Shown one piece after another: positions 11,901 to 21,910 of a DNA stretch of 64,000 bases. Position 1 is the first letter of the stretch. Each line of letters begins with the position of its first letter. The notes beneath the pieces are model-generated. The model did not search any database. It saw nothing but the letters and a program-made list of their open reading frames with translations, and was not told where the DNA came from. A program made the position numbers and the translations under genes. Source of the stretch: Drosophila pseudoobscura (lineage: Eukaryota > Arthropoda > Insecta > Diptera > Drosophilidae); contig NC_046680.1 in the NCBI RefSeq assembly GCF_009870125.1, positions 11,966,001-12,030,000 of the forward strand, read 5' to 3'.

Positions 11901-14900
11901 TACCCGTATTTTAGGTAGGGTATAGTAGGCTCCTTGTACTTATTAATATCCTACAACCTTTTGTGGATTTATTGATTTCCGTTTTTGTTTCGTTGCCATT
12001 GAAAGTTTTCTTTTGCTTGGAATTTGGTTCGGCTTTCGTTTATTTTTGGATTAGCCGGCGCCCTGGGCCACGCCCACTTTCTTTTGTTTTGATTTTGGTT
12101 CTGACTTCATTGTTGATTTTGACATTCTCTGTGGTTTAAGGGGCGCGATCCGGGAAAGCAAAAAGCGTAATCAGTGTAATTGTGGAAATGTTGCATGGTA
12201 AATAATAAAATAAAGTTTTGGGTAAAGTTTTTTTTAATGAAAATGGCACGGTAGAATTTTCCCTTATGACATGGCTCAAGGAAGAAAAAAGTTTCGTGCA
12301 TTTTGTATGAATATAACCGATCCGTCACTTAATATGCCTGCCATTTGGATAGATCGGCCTTGATATAATGAAAATAAATTATGATTGAAAAATAAAGTAT
12401 ACGAGTAGTTGGAATTCTTCAGTGAATTTTCCGCCATTTTCGATCAAGTCCAATACTGTTTTTAGGAGTTTTAATCTACTGAATAATTAGATGTTACTAG
12501 GTGAAAGATCTATAGGATTGGATTCGAAATAATTTTTATGAAAGTTCGAATTTAGGCCCCTAGATGCCGGCCCCTTCCCATGCCGCTTGGAGAACTATTT
12601 GTCTTGGATTCACTGTAGACAGGACGTAAACTAATTATGAACATTACGTATCCATCAAACGAGCGGGTAATAGGGCTTCAACTGTCAGCCGATTCGAAGG
12701 GAAACTTCCTTTTGGCTCTGGTTTCTGTCGCGTCCCATGCCAGCGACACCTGCAACTGGCTGAATGCCACACGTGGCAAGTTGTCGTTGTCTTCGTTGCT
12801 TTTATGACTGACGCGTCAGTATTTAGATTTGCTTCGAATATCGATAGGGGGGATGAGCATTTTGCCCAATGACTCATGCGTCTGGCATGAAAGCAAAAAA
12901 CAGCGAAAAAGCCGCACGATTGTGACCTTTGCCTCCAGTCCTGGCTTGCGGAATTCATGAAGAACCCCAACCCAAAAAGAAAAGTTCTTTGCCTTCAAGG
13001 CGAACCAAAGACAAAGGGAGCCGAGAGCTGACTGCCTTCGCAGCAATTACTTTGCAGGCGAGTCGGAACTTTGGAACTTTGGAGCTCCGCCCGACGAGCA
13101 AAGAAAATGCGCAACAATATATGGATTACACACATAACAAGGCAACTTATAGACGGGCCCGATGCCTGCCGTGACTTATTCGCGTTTCAGCAGCGAGCGC
13201 GGCAGGTGCTCACAGGAGAGTCCTGCGAGTCCATTGCTAACAAGCAAAGTTTTCCGCGGCGCATTTTAATTTTCCGGCCATTAGTGGCAGGCATGTCTGT
13301 GTCCGATGAGGACTCCTCCGTGGGCAGCCCCTTCAAGCCGGCAACGCCCACGCCCACGCCCGGCGGCCAGGAGCGAACCAAAGGGCGACCGGGACCCGAG
13401 AACATGCGCCACCAGCACAGCTTCGAGGCCCGCTACAGCAGCATCATCCAGAAGCAGATCTGGGAGACCAGCATCAACAAGGACGTGCTGGAGCGGCAGC
13501 TGAACGCCTACTTGCCCTTCTCCCGCAGTGCGTCGCTCAACAAAGACGGCTCCGGCGGCTTCGACCAACTGATGCCCAGTGGCTCAACGAAGGCCCGCTC
13601 CCTGAGAACCACGCCCACCCGCCGACCGGGTCCCTGCCTAGAGAAGCTGGAGACTGTGGACGTGGCCGACCATCAGGCAAAGCCATGAAGGCTTAAAGAT
13701 CCTTCTTGGGCCATCCAAGATAGCGCATAGCTCCCTGGATATCCTTGATGTTCGCTCAAGAGAGCTGATATTCGACATTTTTAGACTAATATCATAGGCT
13801 AGGTACTGCGTCAACATATATGTATTGCTTAGTTATTTTGGAATAAGTATTATTAACGTTTAAGTCTAAAATTAAATAATAAGTCCTATATCCTTTGAAA
13901 ACTCTCCTAACTATCACTCTCTCAATATTCCTCTAAATCACAACAACGAACTTTTTAGTATTTGAATAACTTACTTAAATAATTTTGTAATTTCGTTTTA
14001 TTGCTGCCCGGAAGACCCCCAACTTGGGTCGAATTTAATGCTTTCAAATCTACCCCTATTTAAAGCTTCATTCTTCTACTAAGTATTCAATCTCTTTCAA
14101 TAAAACAAAAACCTTATTGCATATTCAATTTGGAGTCATTCGGGCGTCGAAGGGATACGTACGGATACGGATAAGGGACCGAGACAACAGCACATCTATG
14201 ACCCATATAAATCTCCACATGCTCCTAGGCTAAATCTAATTTATGAGAATATTATGCGATACAGAACATGGCGACAGCTACGGGGGCAATGGAGGAGGGA
14301 TGAGGCTGAATAGAGGGTGGCTGTACAGAGATCAAATGAATCAAATAATCAAAAGTATTCGCAGCTATTTTCGCTTCAACACCTTGAGCGCGAAGGGAGA
14401 AAGCACTTAAGTGGAAATGCCTCGAGTCGCAAGCTAAAAGCCCTCTCCCCAGAACACTCTCCTTCCTTTCCACCCCATCCGTGCCATCCATCAGTCAGTG
14501 GCTGGAGAAGAAACAGGACAAAAGTTCGGGCTGGAGCTAATAGTTTTGCTTCAGCTTTTTCCTTTGACTTTCACTTCCGTTCCCTCAACAAGTTGCTCGA
14601 GTGGTTTTCCTCTTGGGTTCTCGGCTATTTCCCATCGCTGCGTGTATTTGTCTTCGGCTGGGTGGCCGGCCTGGCCCCAACTTGTTGATTTAAATTCATG
14701 AACGTTTAGCACAAAGAAAACTCCCCCTCCCTTGGCGTTTTCATTTTTTTTTTGTGTGGCCTGTTGTATTTGTCAGCCACAGCCACAGCCGCAGGCTGGA
14801 GCTGGAGCACCGCCGGACAACTGCGTTCCCACTCAATGTCCATGTGTTTGTCCAGACACTTGACACAAGCACTTGCTCCGGACACATCCCATACCCCACT

Positions 14901-16103
14901 GCTGCCACTCGGACGGACGAGAGCTTCCCCTGGTTGGGTTTTAGTGTCAAACGCAGGAGGGTTTTCAGTTAAAACGCAGCTCCCTGTGCGTGTCTATTTA
15001 ATTGACTGTCGACCACTTGGAGCTGCTCCGTTCAGTTACGGCCCAGTCCGGTTCGGTCCATTGGTCAGTGGCCATGGGGTTTTTGTTAATGACGAAGGAT
15101 TGGTACTTCAACATTGATTAGTTGTCGACAGGGTTGGGCATGACAACCTAGTTGGGCCTAGGGCTACGGTTTGATTTCCCTGCAGGCTTTTCATCGAAAA
15201 ATTAGCAAAATTAGAGAATACACTAGGATTTGATTTGGACAAAGATCAGAGGCTTAATTGACTCCCAATGGATGGCCAACAACTGTTGTTCCTAACATCC
15301 AGATCTTGAAAATCTCTCCCATCAGCACTCAATGACAGTCGAATTGATGAACCGACATGAGGATGAGCATTGACAGCTTCTGTTCAGCAGGAAAACCGTC
15401 ATTAGCTTAAGTGGTGCTCTGTGGTAATTTAATGGCGGCACTCCACTTCCTCTACCGCCCTGTCCCTTTTCCAAGCGATTGCCTTCCATTGCAAAGATAA
15501 CCAGCCGCAGGAGATAAATGGTCATGAAATGCTAATGGGCTCCGGGGAAAAAGATTTATTCATGTATATCAAAACCACCCACCCAGTCATTCCCCAGGTG
15601 CACTTACCCACTGTGGTCAGCAACATGTTGTCGAGGAGCAGGGCTATGGCAACGATGACGAGGACAAGACGGTTGGAGCCGCGCCAGCTGACCATCCAGG
15701 ACTTGGCGGCGGACCAGGACCCGGCAGCGCGTGGATCCTCCTGGCGATACTGATCCGGCGGCGGTTGGCGGCCCGTCTGCGTCTGCGACTGATACGTGGG
15801 CGGCGGCGGAGCCGGGGGCTGCCTGCCAACGCCGAGAATGCCGCAGTCCGTGTCCATGTTGCCATTCTGCTGATTGCTGTCCAACTGTTGCTTGAAGGGA
15901 TTTTTGCTGGGTGTGTTGATGCCACCAGGATGCTGTTGCTGAGGTTGCGGCTGATTGTTGGCGTTTATGGTGAAGGAGGTGGTCTCACTGCCGCTCGCTG
16001 CTCCTCCGCTAATCTCCGACTGTTGTTTCTGCTGCTGCTGCTGTGCTGTGCTCTGCGAGAGTTTTCTTGGTCCACCATTGCCCGCATCAGTCGATGATTG
16101 CAT
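5872..16103 (-). CDS. Vmat: Vesicular monoamine transporter (proton antiporter, MFS)
   Basis: It exchanges vesicular protons for cytosolic dopamine, serotonin, octopamine or histamine and so fills synaptic and secretory vesicles. Coding exons on the complement: 16103-15608, 8004-7834, 7745-7607, 7534-7476, 7398-6803, then either 6739-6422 plus 5943-5872 (616 residues) or an unspliced 6739-6227 (657 residues). All phases agree. The cytoplasmic N-terminus is long, Q/P-rich and ends in the first membrane helix ([20 protein letters not shown]). The luminal loop has an N-E-T glycosylation site. Hallmarks shared with vertebrate VMATs include [85 protein letters not shown] and [17 protein letters not shown]. 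The ATG at 16103 is chosen because the exon begins only 21 nt upstream, at acceptor 16125. Intron 1 (7.6 kb) contains two + strand genes. Confidence 0.97.
6052..6057 (-). terminator. Internal poly(A) signal for the B-type Vmat transcript
   Basis: AATAAA on the - strand, 170 nt past the B-form stop and upstream of the A-form exon. Its position makes the choice of tail a possible competition between splicing and polyadenylation. Confidence 0.5.
6227..6421 (-). CDS. Vmat: Alternative Vmat C-terminus by read-through of the last donor (B-type tail)
   Basis: If donor GTACGT at 6421-6416 is not used, the frame continues for 64 codons to TAG at 6229-6227. The tail begins VRMAREA, runs into 12 or more alanines (mixed GCN codons), then an acidic and S/G-rich end, and it lacks the YVTY motif. 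An AATAAA on the - strand at 6052-6057 lies inside the A-form intron and would end this transcript before the A exon. D. melanogaster Vmat is known to make a B form with a different tail by failing to splice here. Confidence 0.8.
   Translation of the reverse strand, partial: VRMAREAAAAAAAAAAAAEPETELANASAGGGNSIPQLTASCPAIMHGTAELGKSNEAYESERL
10130..11325 (+). CDS. 378-residue protein nested in Vmat intron, unrecognised
   Basis: Exons are 10130-10271 (donor GTAAGT) and 10331-11325 (acceptor ATCCCACAG). The 59-nt intron keeps the frame (..[19 protein letters not shown]). The N-terminal 50 residues are W/R-rich ([20 protein letters not shown]). An acidic segment ([19 protein letters not shown]) and a helix ([16 protein letters not shown]) follow. 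The C-terminal half is S/A/R-rich and disordered, with an ordered-looking patch [20 protein letters not shown] and a terminal [10 protein letters not shown]. There is no signal peptide and no membrane helix. I do not recognise the family. A poly(A) signal lies at 11370. It is transcribed against Vmat from inside its intron, so it must have its own promoter. Confidence 0.78.
11370..11375 (+). terminator. poly(A) signal of first nested gene
   Basis: AATAAA 45 nt after the stop at 11325. Confidence 0.6.
13293..13688 (+). CDS. 131-residue protein nested in Vmat intron, unrecognised
   Basis: The product begins [20 protein letters not shown] and continues P/T-rich. A helical core follows ([20 protein letters not shown], then [16 protein letters not shown]), and the tail is basic and S/T-rich. 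The frame stays open upstream to 13071, but base composition changes sharply near 13290: GC-rich third positions begin there. I therefore take the ATG at 13293. An in-frame ATG at 13107 is the alternative, and an upstream exon is not excluded because GGCAG|GC just before the ATG could be an acceptor. Poly(A) signal at 14099. No known domain is seen. Confidence 0.65.
   Translation: MSVSDEDSSVGSPFKPATPTPTPGGQERTKGRPGPENMRHQHSFEARYSSIIQKQIWETSINKDVLERQLNAYLPFSRSASLNKDGSGGFDQLMPSGSTKARSLRTTPTRRPGPCLEKLETVDVADHQAKP
14099..14104 (+). terminator. poly(A) signal of second nested gene
   Basis: AATAAA about 410 nt after the stop at 13688. Confidence 0.45.
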
Positions 16104-17325
16104 TGCGTCGCTAGCCGCTAGTTGCTAAGGGTCGGACAGGGAACAACTGTGATTAGATCTAAGCGGATTGCCTTTTAAACTGCAATCAAATTATAAGCGG
16201 CTTTGCCAGCTCCTTCTCAGGCAGTGGCAGTGGCGGTGGCAGTGGCGGTGGCAGTGGCGGTGGCAGTAGCGGTGGCAGTGGCAGCAGCAGCGGGAGCGGC
16301 AACGCCAATGCCAGCCCCGTGCCCAGTCTTATTCCCACCACCATCCCAATCCCATTCCCATTCCCAATGCTGCGTTCGCCTTATGCCTCAATGATTTTCG
16401 CTAATTAAAAATAAATTATATCTTGCGATTTGAATTAAAAAGTTTATTTCACACGAGAACTCGCATTTAATAGAATCATACACAATTTAAATATTTATTT
16501 AATTGCCTTCCCCATCCACTCCCACACACACAGTGGCACAACGGGGCGTATGGGCGACATTTGTCATTGAAACATCTTTCGTTGCCTATCGCAGGGCGCA
16601 AATTGAATTTGAAAACATAATTCGTTTAGAGAGCGTGTCGGGACTGACACAAAAGAGCCAGAAGGAGCTGGTTCGAGTTCTTTAAGTTTTCGACGAAAAA
16701 TTGAATTACCAAACAATTAGTGCCAAAAAGGTTTTCTAATTGAGGGTAAAACGAATGCAAAGATACGATACGATTGACTAAATGAATACGGATGCAATCA
16801 AAGTGGAAGCAACTTCCCAGCCATTCATAAAATAATTTTCCTAATTTGCTTGTTCAATAGGAATAGAATATATATGCATATATTTATGGGACCTGTCCAA
16901 GTGCTTCAATTGATGCTCTTTGGAGCGGATGACAAGTCTGTCACTGGATACCATATGTTTCAATTCGGAATACGATTGCATGTGTCTGATAAATGGTCTA
17001 GGAAACACATCGCACAACGCTCAATAAAAGCGAATGAGAATTATACTGCGACTGTGTCACGTTTTGGGGGCGTGACAGGCGCTACTACATTTTAAATTTT
17101 AATTGATCCAATCTGTCCAAATTAAATGTAAACAGCAAAGCTGACGGCATTAGTTCTAACTACTAACAAATGCAATCATTTGCTTAAATAATGGGAATGT
17201 AGTATGTACCTAGCAGGCACGTAACTGGAGTATCTGTTAATGCTGCTCGATCTTACCTCACAGCTAATTCTTTTCTGTAAGAGTATCTATTTAAGATACG
17301 GGAATATCAGTTGCACAATGAGCCT
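16104..17325 (-). other. Vmat: Vmat 5' leader: exon 17325-17256, intron, 21 nt before ATG
   Basis: The first exon ends at the donor GTGAG|GTAAGAT (17255). The next exon starts at 16124 after a good acceptor (CTGTCCGACCCTTAG). The joined leader of about 90 nt has no upstream ATG. The intron of about 1.1 kb contains the glycine/serine-type repeat at 16.2-16.4 kb and otherwise AT-rich sequence. This is inferred from signals, and other 5' exons may exist. Confidence 0.6.
16205..16412 (+). repeat. 12-mer GGCAGTGGCGGT tandem repeat with open frame
   Basis: About four imperfect copies of GGCAGTGGCGGT (16221-16290) sit in a frame open from about 16163 to TAA at 16406-16408, with AATAAA a few bases later. 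The frame reads Gly/Ser-rich, then IPIPFPFPMLRSPYASMIFA. There is no ATG or clear acceptor, so I call it a simple repeat in the Vmat leader intron. A terminal exon of a + strand gene is a weak alternative. Confidence 0.5.
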
Positions 17326-17354
17326 GAGCTCCCGCACAGCCTTGAGAATTTATA
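17319..17354 (-). promoter_or_regulatory. Vmat: Probable Vmat core promoter (TATA plus initiator)
   Basis: On the - strand, TATAAAT at 17354-17348 is followed by TCAGGC, whose A (17325) lies 29 bases after the first T of the TATA box. This is ideal TATA-to-initiator spacing. A strong donor follows 70 nt downstream, then the Vmat ATG exon. The upstream flank (17.36-17.8 kb) is mixed sequence with no gene. Confidence 0.55.
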
Positions 17355-19120
17355 GAACCCCCGTTATTGCAATTGAACTGCTTTACGATCTTCGGTTCGC
17401 GCACAGAAATATCAATTAGGGCGGGCGGGACTCTGTCCCAAGGCAGTTCTCTGTCAAGATGCAACCAGGAAGCTCTGATCTGATCGAATCAGCTTAATTG
17501 CACTTTCACTTTTGGCTCACGCTACGGTTCTCGATTCGTTGGTTTTCTTCGGTGACTGATGGATCGTTCGTGGCGCGGACTCTACCGACAAGTCGTCGCT
17601 CTCAGCTCAAACTAAAAACTTTGGCGAGCTGCCTGAAGCTTATTAAACGAAATCATTTTTGCACAAACAAAAAAGATTTTCTGCCTTTGGCATTAGTTAG
17701 TTTATCGCTCGTGTTCGTCATTTGCCGTACACAGAATTGTCTGAGCGTTCTCTGTCTGTGTGTGTTTCTGGTCGGGAATCTCTGTATTTGAAATGAATGC
17801 ACAATGAAAAGTGTGTAAAATACATTTTAATAATCATTAATTAGCAATTGGCATGCAATTTCGGTTTTTACGCCTATGGGAAAACCGAAACCAGACAAAG
17901 GCAAATGCTTATAAAAAATTATGCAAATTCCGTTGGCTCACAACTCGAAATTCGATTTCGCACTCTCATAGAACAAAGAACTGGCAGTTCGACTTGTGCA
18001 TCCAGAGCTTGACTGTTTAATATTTTCTATTTCGATCAGATTATAAATTTATTCCATTCAATCTGATCATATTCCGGATACATCCCGTGCAATTCCACAC
18101 AACAATAAATTAAAGCAAGAGGAAACTCTATAAACTCTGTTTGGTATATTACAGTGGGGGTACAATTGCATTTCGTAAATTCAAATATAATATCCCAAAA
18201 GAAATAAGTTTATTCAATACCAGCAACTTTTTGGAGCCAATTCCCATCGTCTTATATGCTATCTGATAAATCGATTTGCTTGGGTCTCAGGACAAATCAT
18301 CTGTAAACCACTTTAGATAAGTTTAAAATAGGTATCATTGCCAGCAGACTTGTGTAGGGTATACAGAATTCAGCGATGGCGAAGCAGCTTCCGCTTGCAC
18401 GTGCGCTGCGATGCAATGCGATCCGATGCAGTGCGATTGTTTCGTTCATTATTTATGCTCTCTCAGTTGTTTCTTTTGATTGCTGTTGTCGCTGCTTCTA
18501 TTCTAATAATTGTGTCTGCTGGTAGGGGTAGGAGCTGTGCTGTAGGTTGAGTGGAGCTTCTGTTAATTGCACAATATTCATTTTCAACTGCCGACGGTCA
18601 ACATTTAGTGCGGCTACTTGCCACATGCCTTCTCCACTAGCTTCGACACGCAACTTTATTTAAATTGTGCTCATTTTTCAGATTCTTATTAATTAACACG
18701 AAGCTCAGCTCAGCTCCGAGCGTGAGCACGGACTTGAGCTTGACATTGAAGCAAAACATATAAGAGCTCTTTGTCCGTTTTATTACGCTTGAGACCTTTG
18801 CTTGGATTACTTATCCGCGAGTAAACTCATAAATTCAACCTGTTATCAAAGGCTGCAATTTCCCGCATATTGCCCCTATAAGTCTTATTGTTCTGTAATT
18901 GCAATTTTAATTGCAAAACGGTAGCCGCTCATCCATATAGTAAATGGGGGAGCCGTGTAAATGAGCCCCTCTAAACTAATTAGTTCAAATCGATGCCAAC
19001 TGGCAATCAGCCCAGAACGTGTCTAAGTGGGTATCATAGATCATACGACTTGATCACTCTGATGGTTGAGATCTGACATAGAAAACGAATGAAAGACGAA
19101 CAACAAGCTCTGACAGGGAA
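17326..19120. other. Intergenic DNA upstream of Vmat
   Basis: About 1.8 kb without a supported gene. Likely holds Vmat control elements. A further exon of the - strand gene at 19.1-21.9 kb could lie here but was not found. Confidence 0.45.
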
Positions 19121-19136
19121 TCAAGGTATAACATAC

Positions 19137-21707
19137 TTTAAGATGATGTCCTCAAACTCTTCATCTGGCTTCATTGTTAATAATATTGATTAGATAGGAC
19201 TCACCTGGGATATTTTTTATATACGGCTTGGCTTCTCCTCCTTCGCCCCGGGGTCTACTGTTGCTGGTTTGTCTGACGCTCTTTAGTTTTGGGGCGGGTG
19301 GAAGGTACTTATGTCTGTCCTGCTTCTGATTCTATTGCAAAGGAAACTTGTGGATGTTGCTATGATGATTGCTGGTGTGGTTGTGTTATTTGGCCGGTCT
19401 TTTGGCGGGTGAAGTCGTGCGTTGTTGGAGTATTCCTGTGGGTGTATAATAAAATGAATCAATAAATTGCAAAATGGTTGTGTAAATATAGAAGCGTGCA
19501 AAAGCGTACAACGGATTTTCTGGTCCTTCATGCAACGAATAACTGTGAGCCACTTGTGGAATGTTTAGTTGAAAGTCGAGCGTCTTTCCTTTTGAGTGGA
19601 GTGAAGTGTGTGCTCTTCTGAATAGCAAGTTCTTTGGCCAAAAAGGAAGCTTACACAAAGTACGAGTTATGACAATAAGTTGCAGTGAAGAAAGATTTAT
19701 TTTGATGTTGAAACCTTTAAATATATCTACAAACTTTATCATTGCGGGTATCTGTGGCATTTCTCTCTCTTATTTATTTAGCTAATAATATGTTTTCACA
19801 ACTCTATTGAAACCATCAAAACTTATCCCAAATATTCGCAAACATAATCGATTCCCAAAAGGTAAATACCGTCAACAAAAATCGGATTCCATCCCCACAA
19901 ATTACTCAATGAGACTGCGGCTATTTGTCCCGGGCAAACAAAGATAAATACATATACATATGTATGAATTATTTGTCTTCGATTTTTCCCATGTTTGCCA
20001 ACAAGCCAGGCAAATAATCTTGTGTGCCCACCAGGCTCGATTCAAATCGATTAATAAATACTCGCACATTCAATATATTTAACAGCGTTTGTTGCCGCTT
20101 TAAAATGCTAATTTCAGTTTCGGTTTTGACGGGTTTACCGCGGTACATTGACGAATCTCAAGATATGCTAATGAACCCGTTTGAATAAATTCACATGTGG
20201 AACTTGGAGTCTCAGCTTAAACTAGAACTTTCACTATTATCGTAATGCGTTCAAGAAAACCAAACTATTTAAATGTATTGTAAAATTTATTGGGAGGGTC
20301 GTCGTCGTCGTCGTCGTCACTCTTGCACCTCAATTGGAACTTACACCCTTTTCCCTTGCGAGTTTTCACATATTTTTGGATGTTTTTGTGGGTGTTGGTT
20401 TCCGCTTTTAGGGGTTTGGTAACGCACTATCTCAGTCGAACATTTGTTAGAATTGATGTTTAAAATGAAACTTTAAACCACATTTTCGTGGCAATCCAAC
20501 ACAAAATGATAAGGCAGTGCCACAAGTGTCAGTATCAATGTGTGGCGCTGGTGCTGGTGCTGCACTGGAAACGTGGAAATCTAGCACGTCCATCAGCCAC
20601 GAGATCTCATCTCGCACTGAAAGCCAAAGCGAGCGCCAGCGGCGCACGAGGCGACGGCGATAGCGACAACGACAGGGAACGACTGCGCTCAGGATGCGGC
20701 TGTGGATGCGAGGACTATGCGAAGAAGCAGCAACAGCACCAGCGGCCGAGGCAAAGGCAGAGATAGAGACAGAGGCAAAGGCAGCGCAGTCGGCACTCGC
20801 TGCCACTTGTTGTCTGCCGCTGCCTGTTGCAGTCCATCCATCCCATCCCATACCATCCCATCCCCGTTATCCGTTTGGCCCTGCTCTGTCTCTCTCGTTA
20901 TCGCTCGCGCTCCCATCACTCCCACTCCGATTATTGATGAAAACTGCCAGCGGCAATGCTTCTGCTCAATTGCCTTCATTGTGTGTGGATGTAGCCCTGT
21001 CCATGTGCGTATGTTTGGGTATCTGTGTGTGGGCTTCCGTTTTCACTGTCAATTGCGTTACGCCTGGAAGTATGCAGCGAGTTTTGGGGCTGCCGGAGAG
21101 GCAGGCCACACATACGCATACGCATACACACGTACGCATTATGCCTAATTGATTTTCGCGCTAAGTGGCAACGCGTTTGCACAAGGGTGTGTTTGGGCAG
21201 AACGGAACAGGGGAGGACAGACGATAGCCAACATTTTTGGATAACACTTGACTCCGCAACCAACGTCGACTTAAAGATCAATATTAAATCGAATTTTTTT
21301 TAGTTTGTTCTACATTTAGGAATTATTAAACAATTTCCTTTCCGACTTTATATGTAAATTAAATGATTTAATACAGGTGTTCAAGTCAGTTGAATAGGTT
21401 TTCTGCACCTTCCGCACAGTTTTCTTTACTCGCTTTTGTTTTGCAGAGTTTTCTATACAATTTATTTATACATATTCTTTACGCACACTTCTTTTAACAG
21501 CTTTCGAACATGATAGTCTGATCGTTATGTATATTCAACTTCTTTAAGCATAATAAGGTCAACCATTTATGCTCCCTTGTTATCTCGGAGAGTAACAGGT
21601 GCTTTGCATACTTTCAGGGCATCGGCCCGGATAAAACCAGAACCCGAACGTGTTGTTGCCTTGATTCTGCCAATTTCCGGGGGAGCAAGACGTACATATG
21701 TATGCAT
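19137..21707 (-). CDS. Unrecognised split gene, three exons visible
   Basis: Exon 1 (21707-21612) encodes MHTYVRLAPPEIGRIKATTR and 12 further residues, and ends AAA|GTATGC in phase 0. Exon 2 (19331-19205) starts after TTCCTTTGCAATAG and encodes a basic, proline-containing stretch (KYLPPAPKLKSVRQTS ... KPYIKNIP) up to CCAG|GTGAGT. A stop codon sits immediately before exon 2 in frame, which supports the acceptor. Exon 3 (19164-19137) encodes an acidic DEEFEDIIL and ends at AA|GTATGT. The intron between exons 2 and 3 would be only 40 nt. Without it the frame ends at a TGA in the same place (..ESYLINIINNEAR). If the exon 3 donor is not used, the protein ends at 19121. No later exon was found. No family is recognised, and the 3' end is unresolved. 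Confidence 0.5.
20298..20318 (+). repeat. (GTC)7 microsatellite
   Basis: Seven perfect GTC units in the intron of the 19-22 kb gene. The rest of this intron (19332-21611) is AT-rich, with purine-rich runs at 20.6-20.8 kb, and shows no supported gene. Confidence 0.85.
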
Positions 21708-21761
21708 CGAAGACACCACACCTGATGGATAACCGAGATGAATTTCAATCAATCAACTTAC

Positions 21762-21910
21762 TTATGTAGAGCCCTACAATTAATCCGTTTCTGGTGAAGT
21801 CTATTAAAGCAGCTAACCGGATCAGGAGCTTGATATTCACACGCGACTGAGGCAGAGATAGGGAGCAGACCGGACCAGACCGCAACGATTGGAAAACGAC
21901 ACGCGACTGA
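21762..21910 (-). promoter_or_regulatory. Probable promoter and leader of the 19-22 kb gene, with duplicated initiator
   Basis: On the - strand TCAGTCGCGTGT occurs twice, exactly 60 bp apart (21910-21899 and 21850-21839). Each starts with a consensus TCAGTC initiator. The upstream copy has GGTCT about +28, close to a downstream promoter element. A consensus donor (GTAAGT at 21761) lies between the leader and the ATG at 21707, but no suitable acceptor fits before the ATG, so it may be unused. No TATA box. Confidence 0.4.

Larger units (their letters stand above)
8005..15607 (-). other. Long first coding intron of Vmat with two nested opposite-strand genes
   Basis: The donor is GTAAGT after ACAGTGG (15607) and the acceptor is CGTACACAG (8005). 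The intron spans 7.6 kb and holds + strand genes at 10130-11325 and 13293-13688. The remaining stretches (8.0-10.1, 11.4-13.3 and 14.1-15.6 kb) show no other supported gene. They contain a GGAGCT-type repeat at about 9489-9512, long T runs, and many short frames that I read as noise. Confidence 0.9.

Noticed and set aside
16503-16685. Short + strand frame ending EFENIIRLESV..
   Set aside because: A possible CGCAG acceptor precedes it, but no donor exon or poly(A) signal fits. Too short to support.
19386-19760. 124-codon frame on - strand beginning MPQIPAM
   Set aside because: It does not connect in phase to the supported exon 2 at 19331 with a good donor. The exon at 21707-21612 does connect.
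20447-21303. Many overlapping frames on both strands at 20.4-21.3 kb
   Set aside because: Purine-rich and GCA-rich simple sequence keeps several frames open at once, and none has splice or family support.
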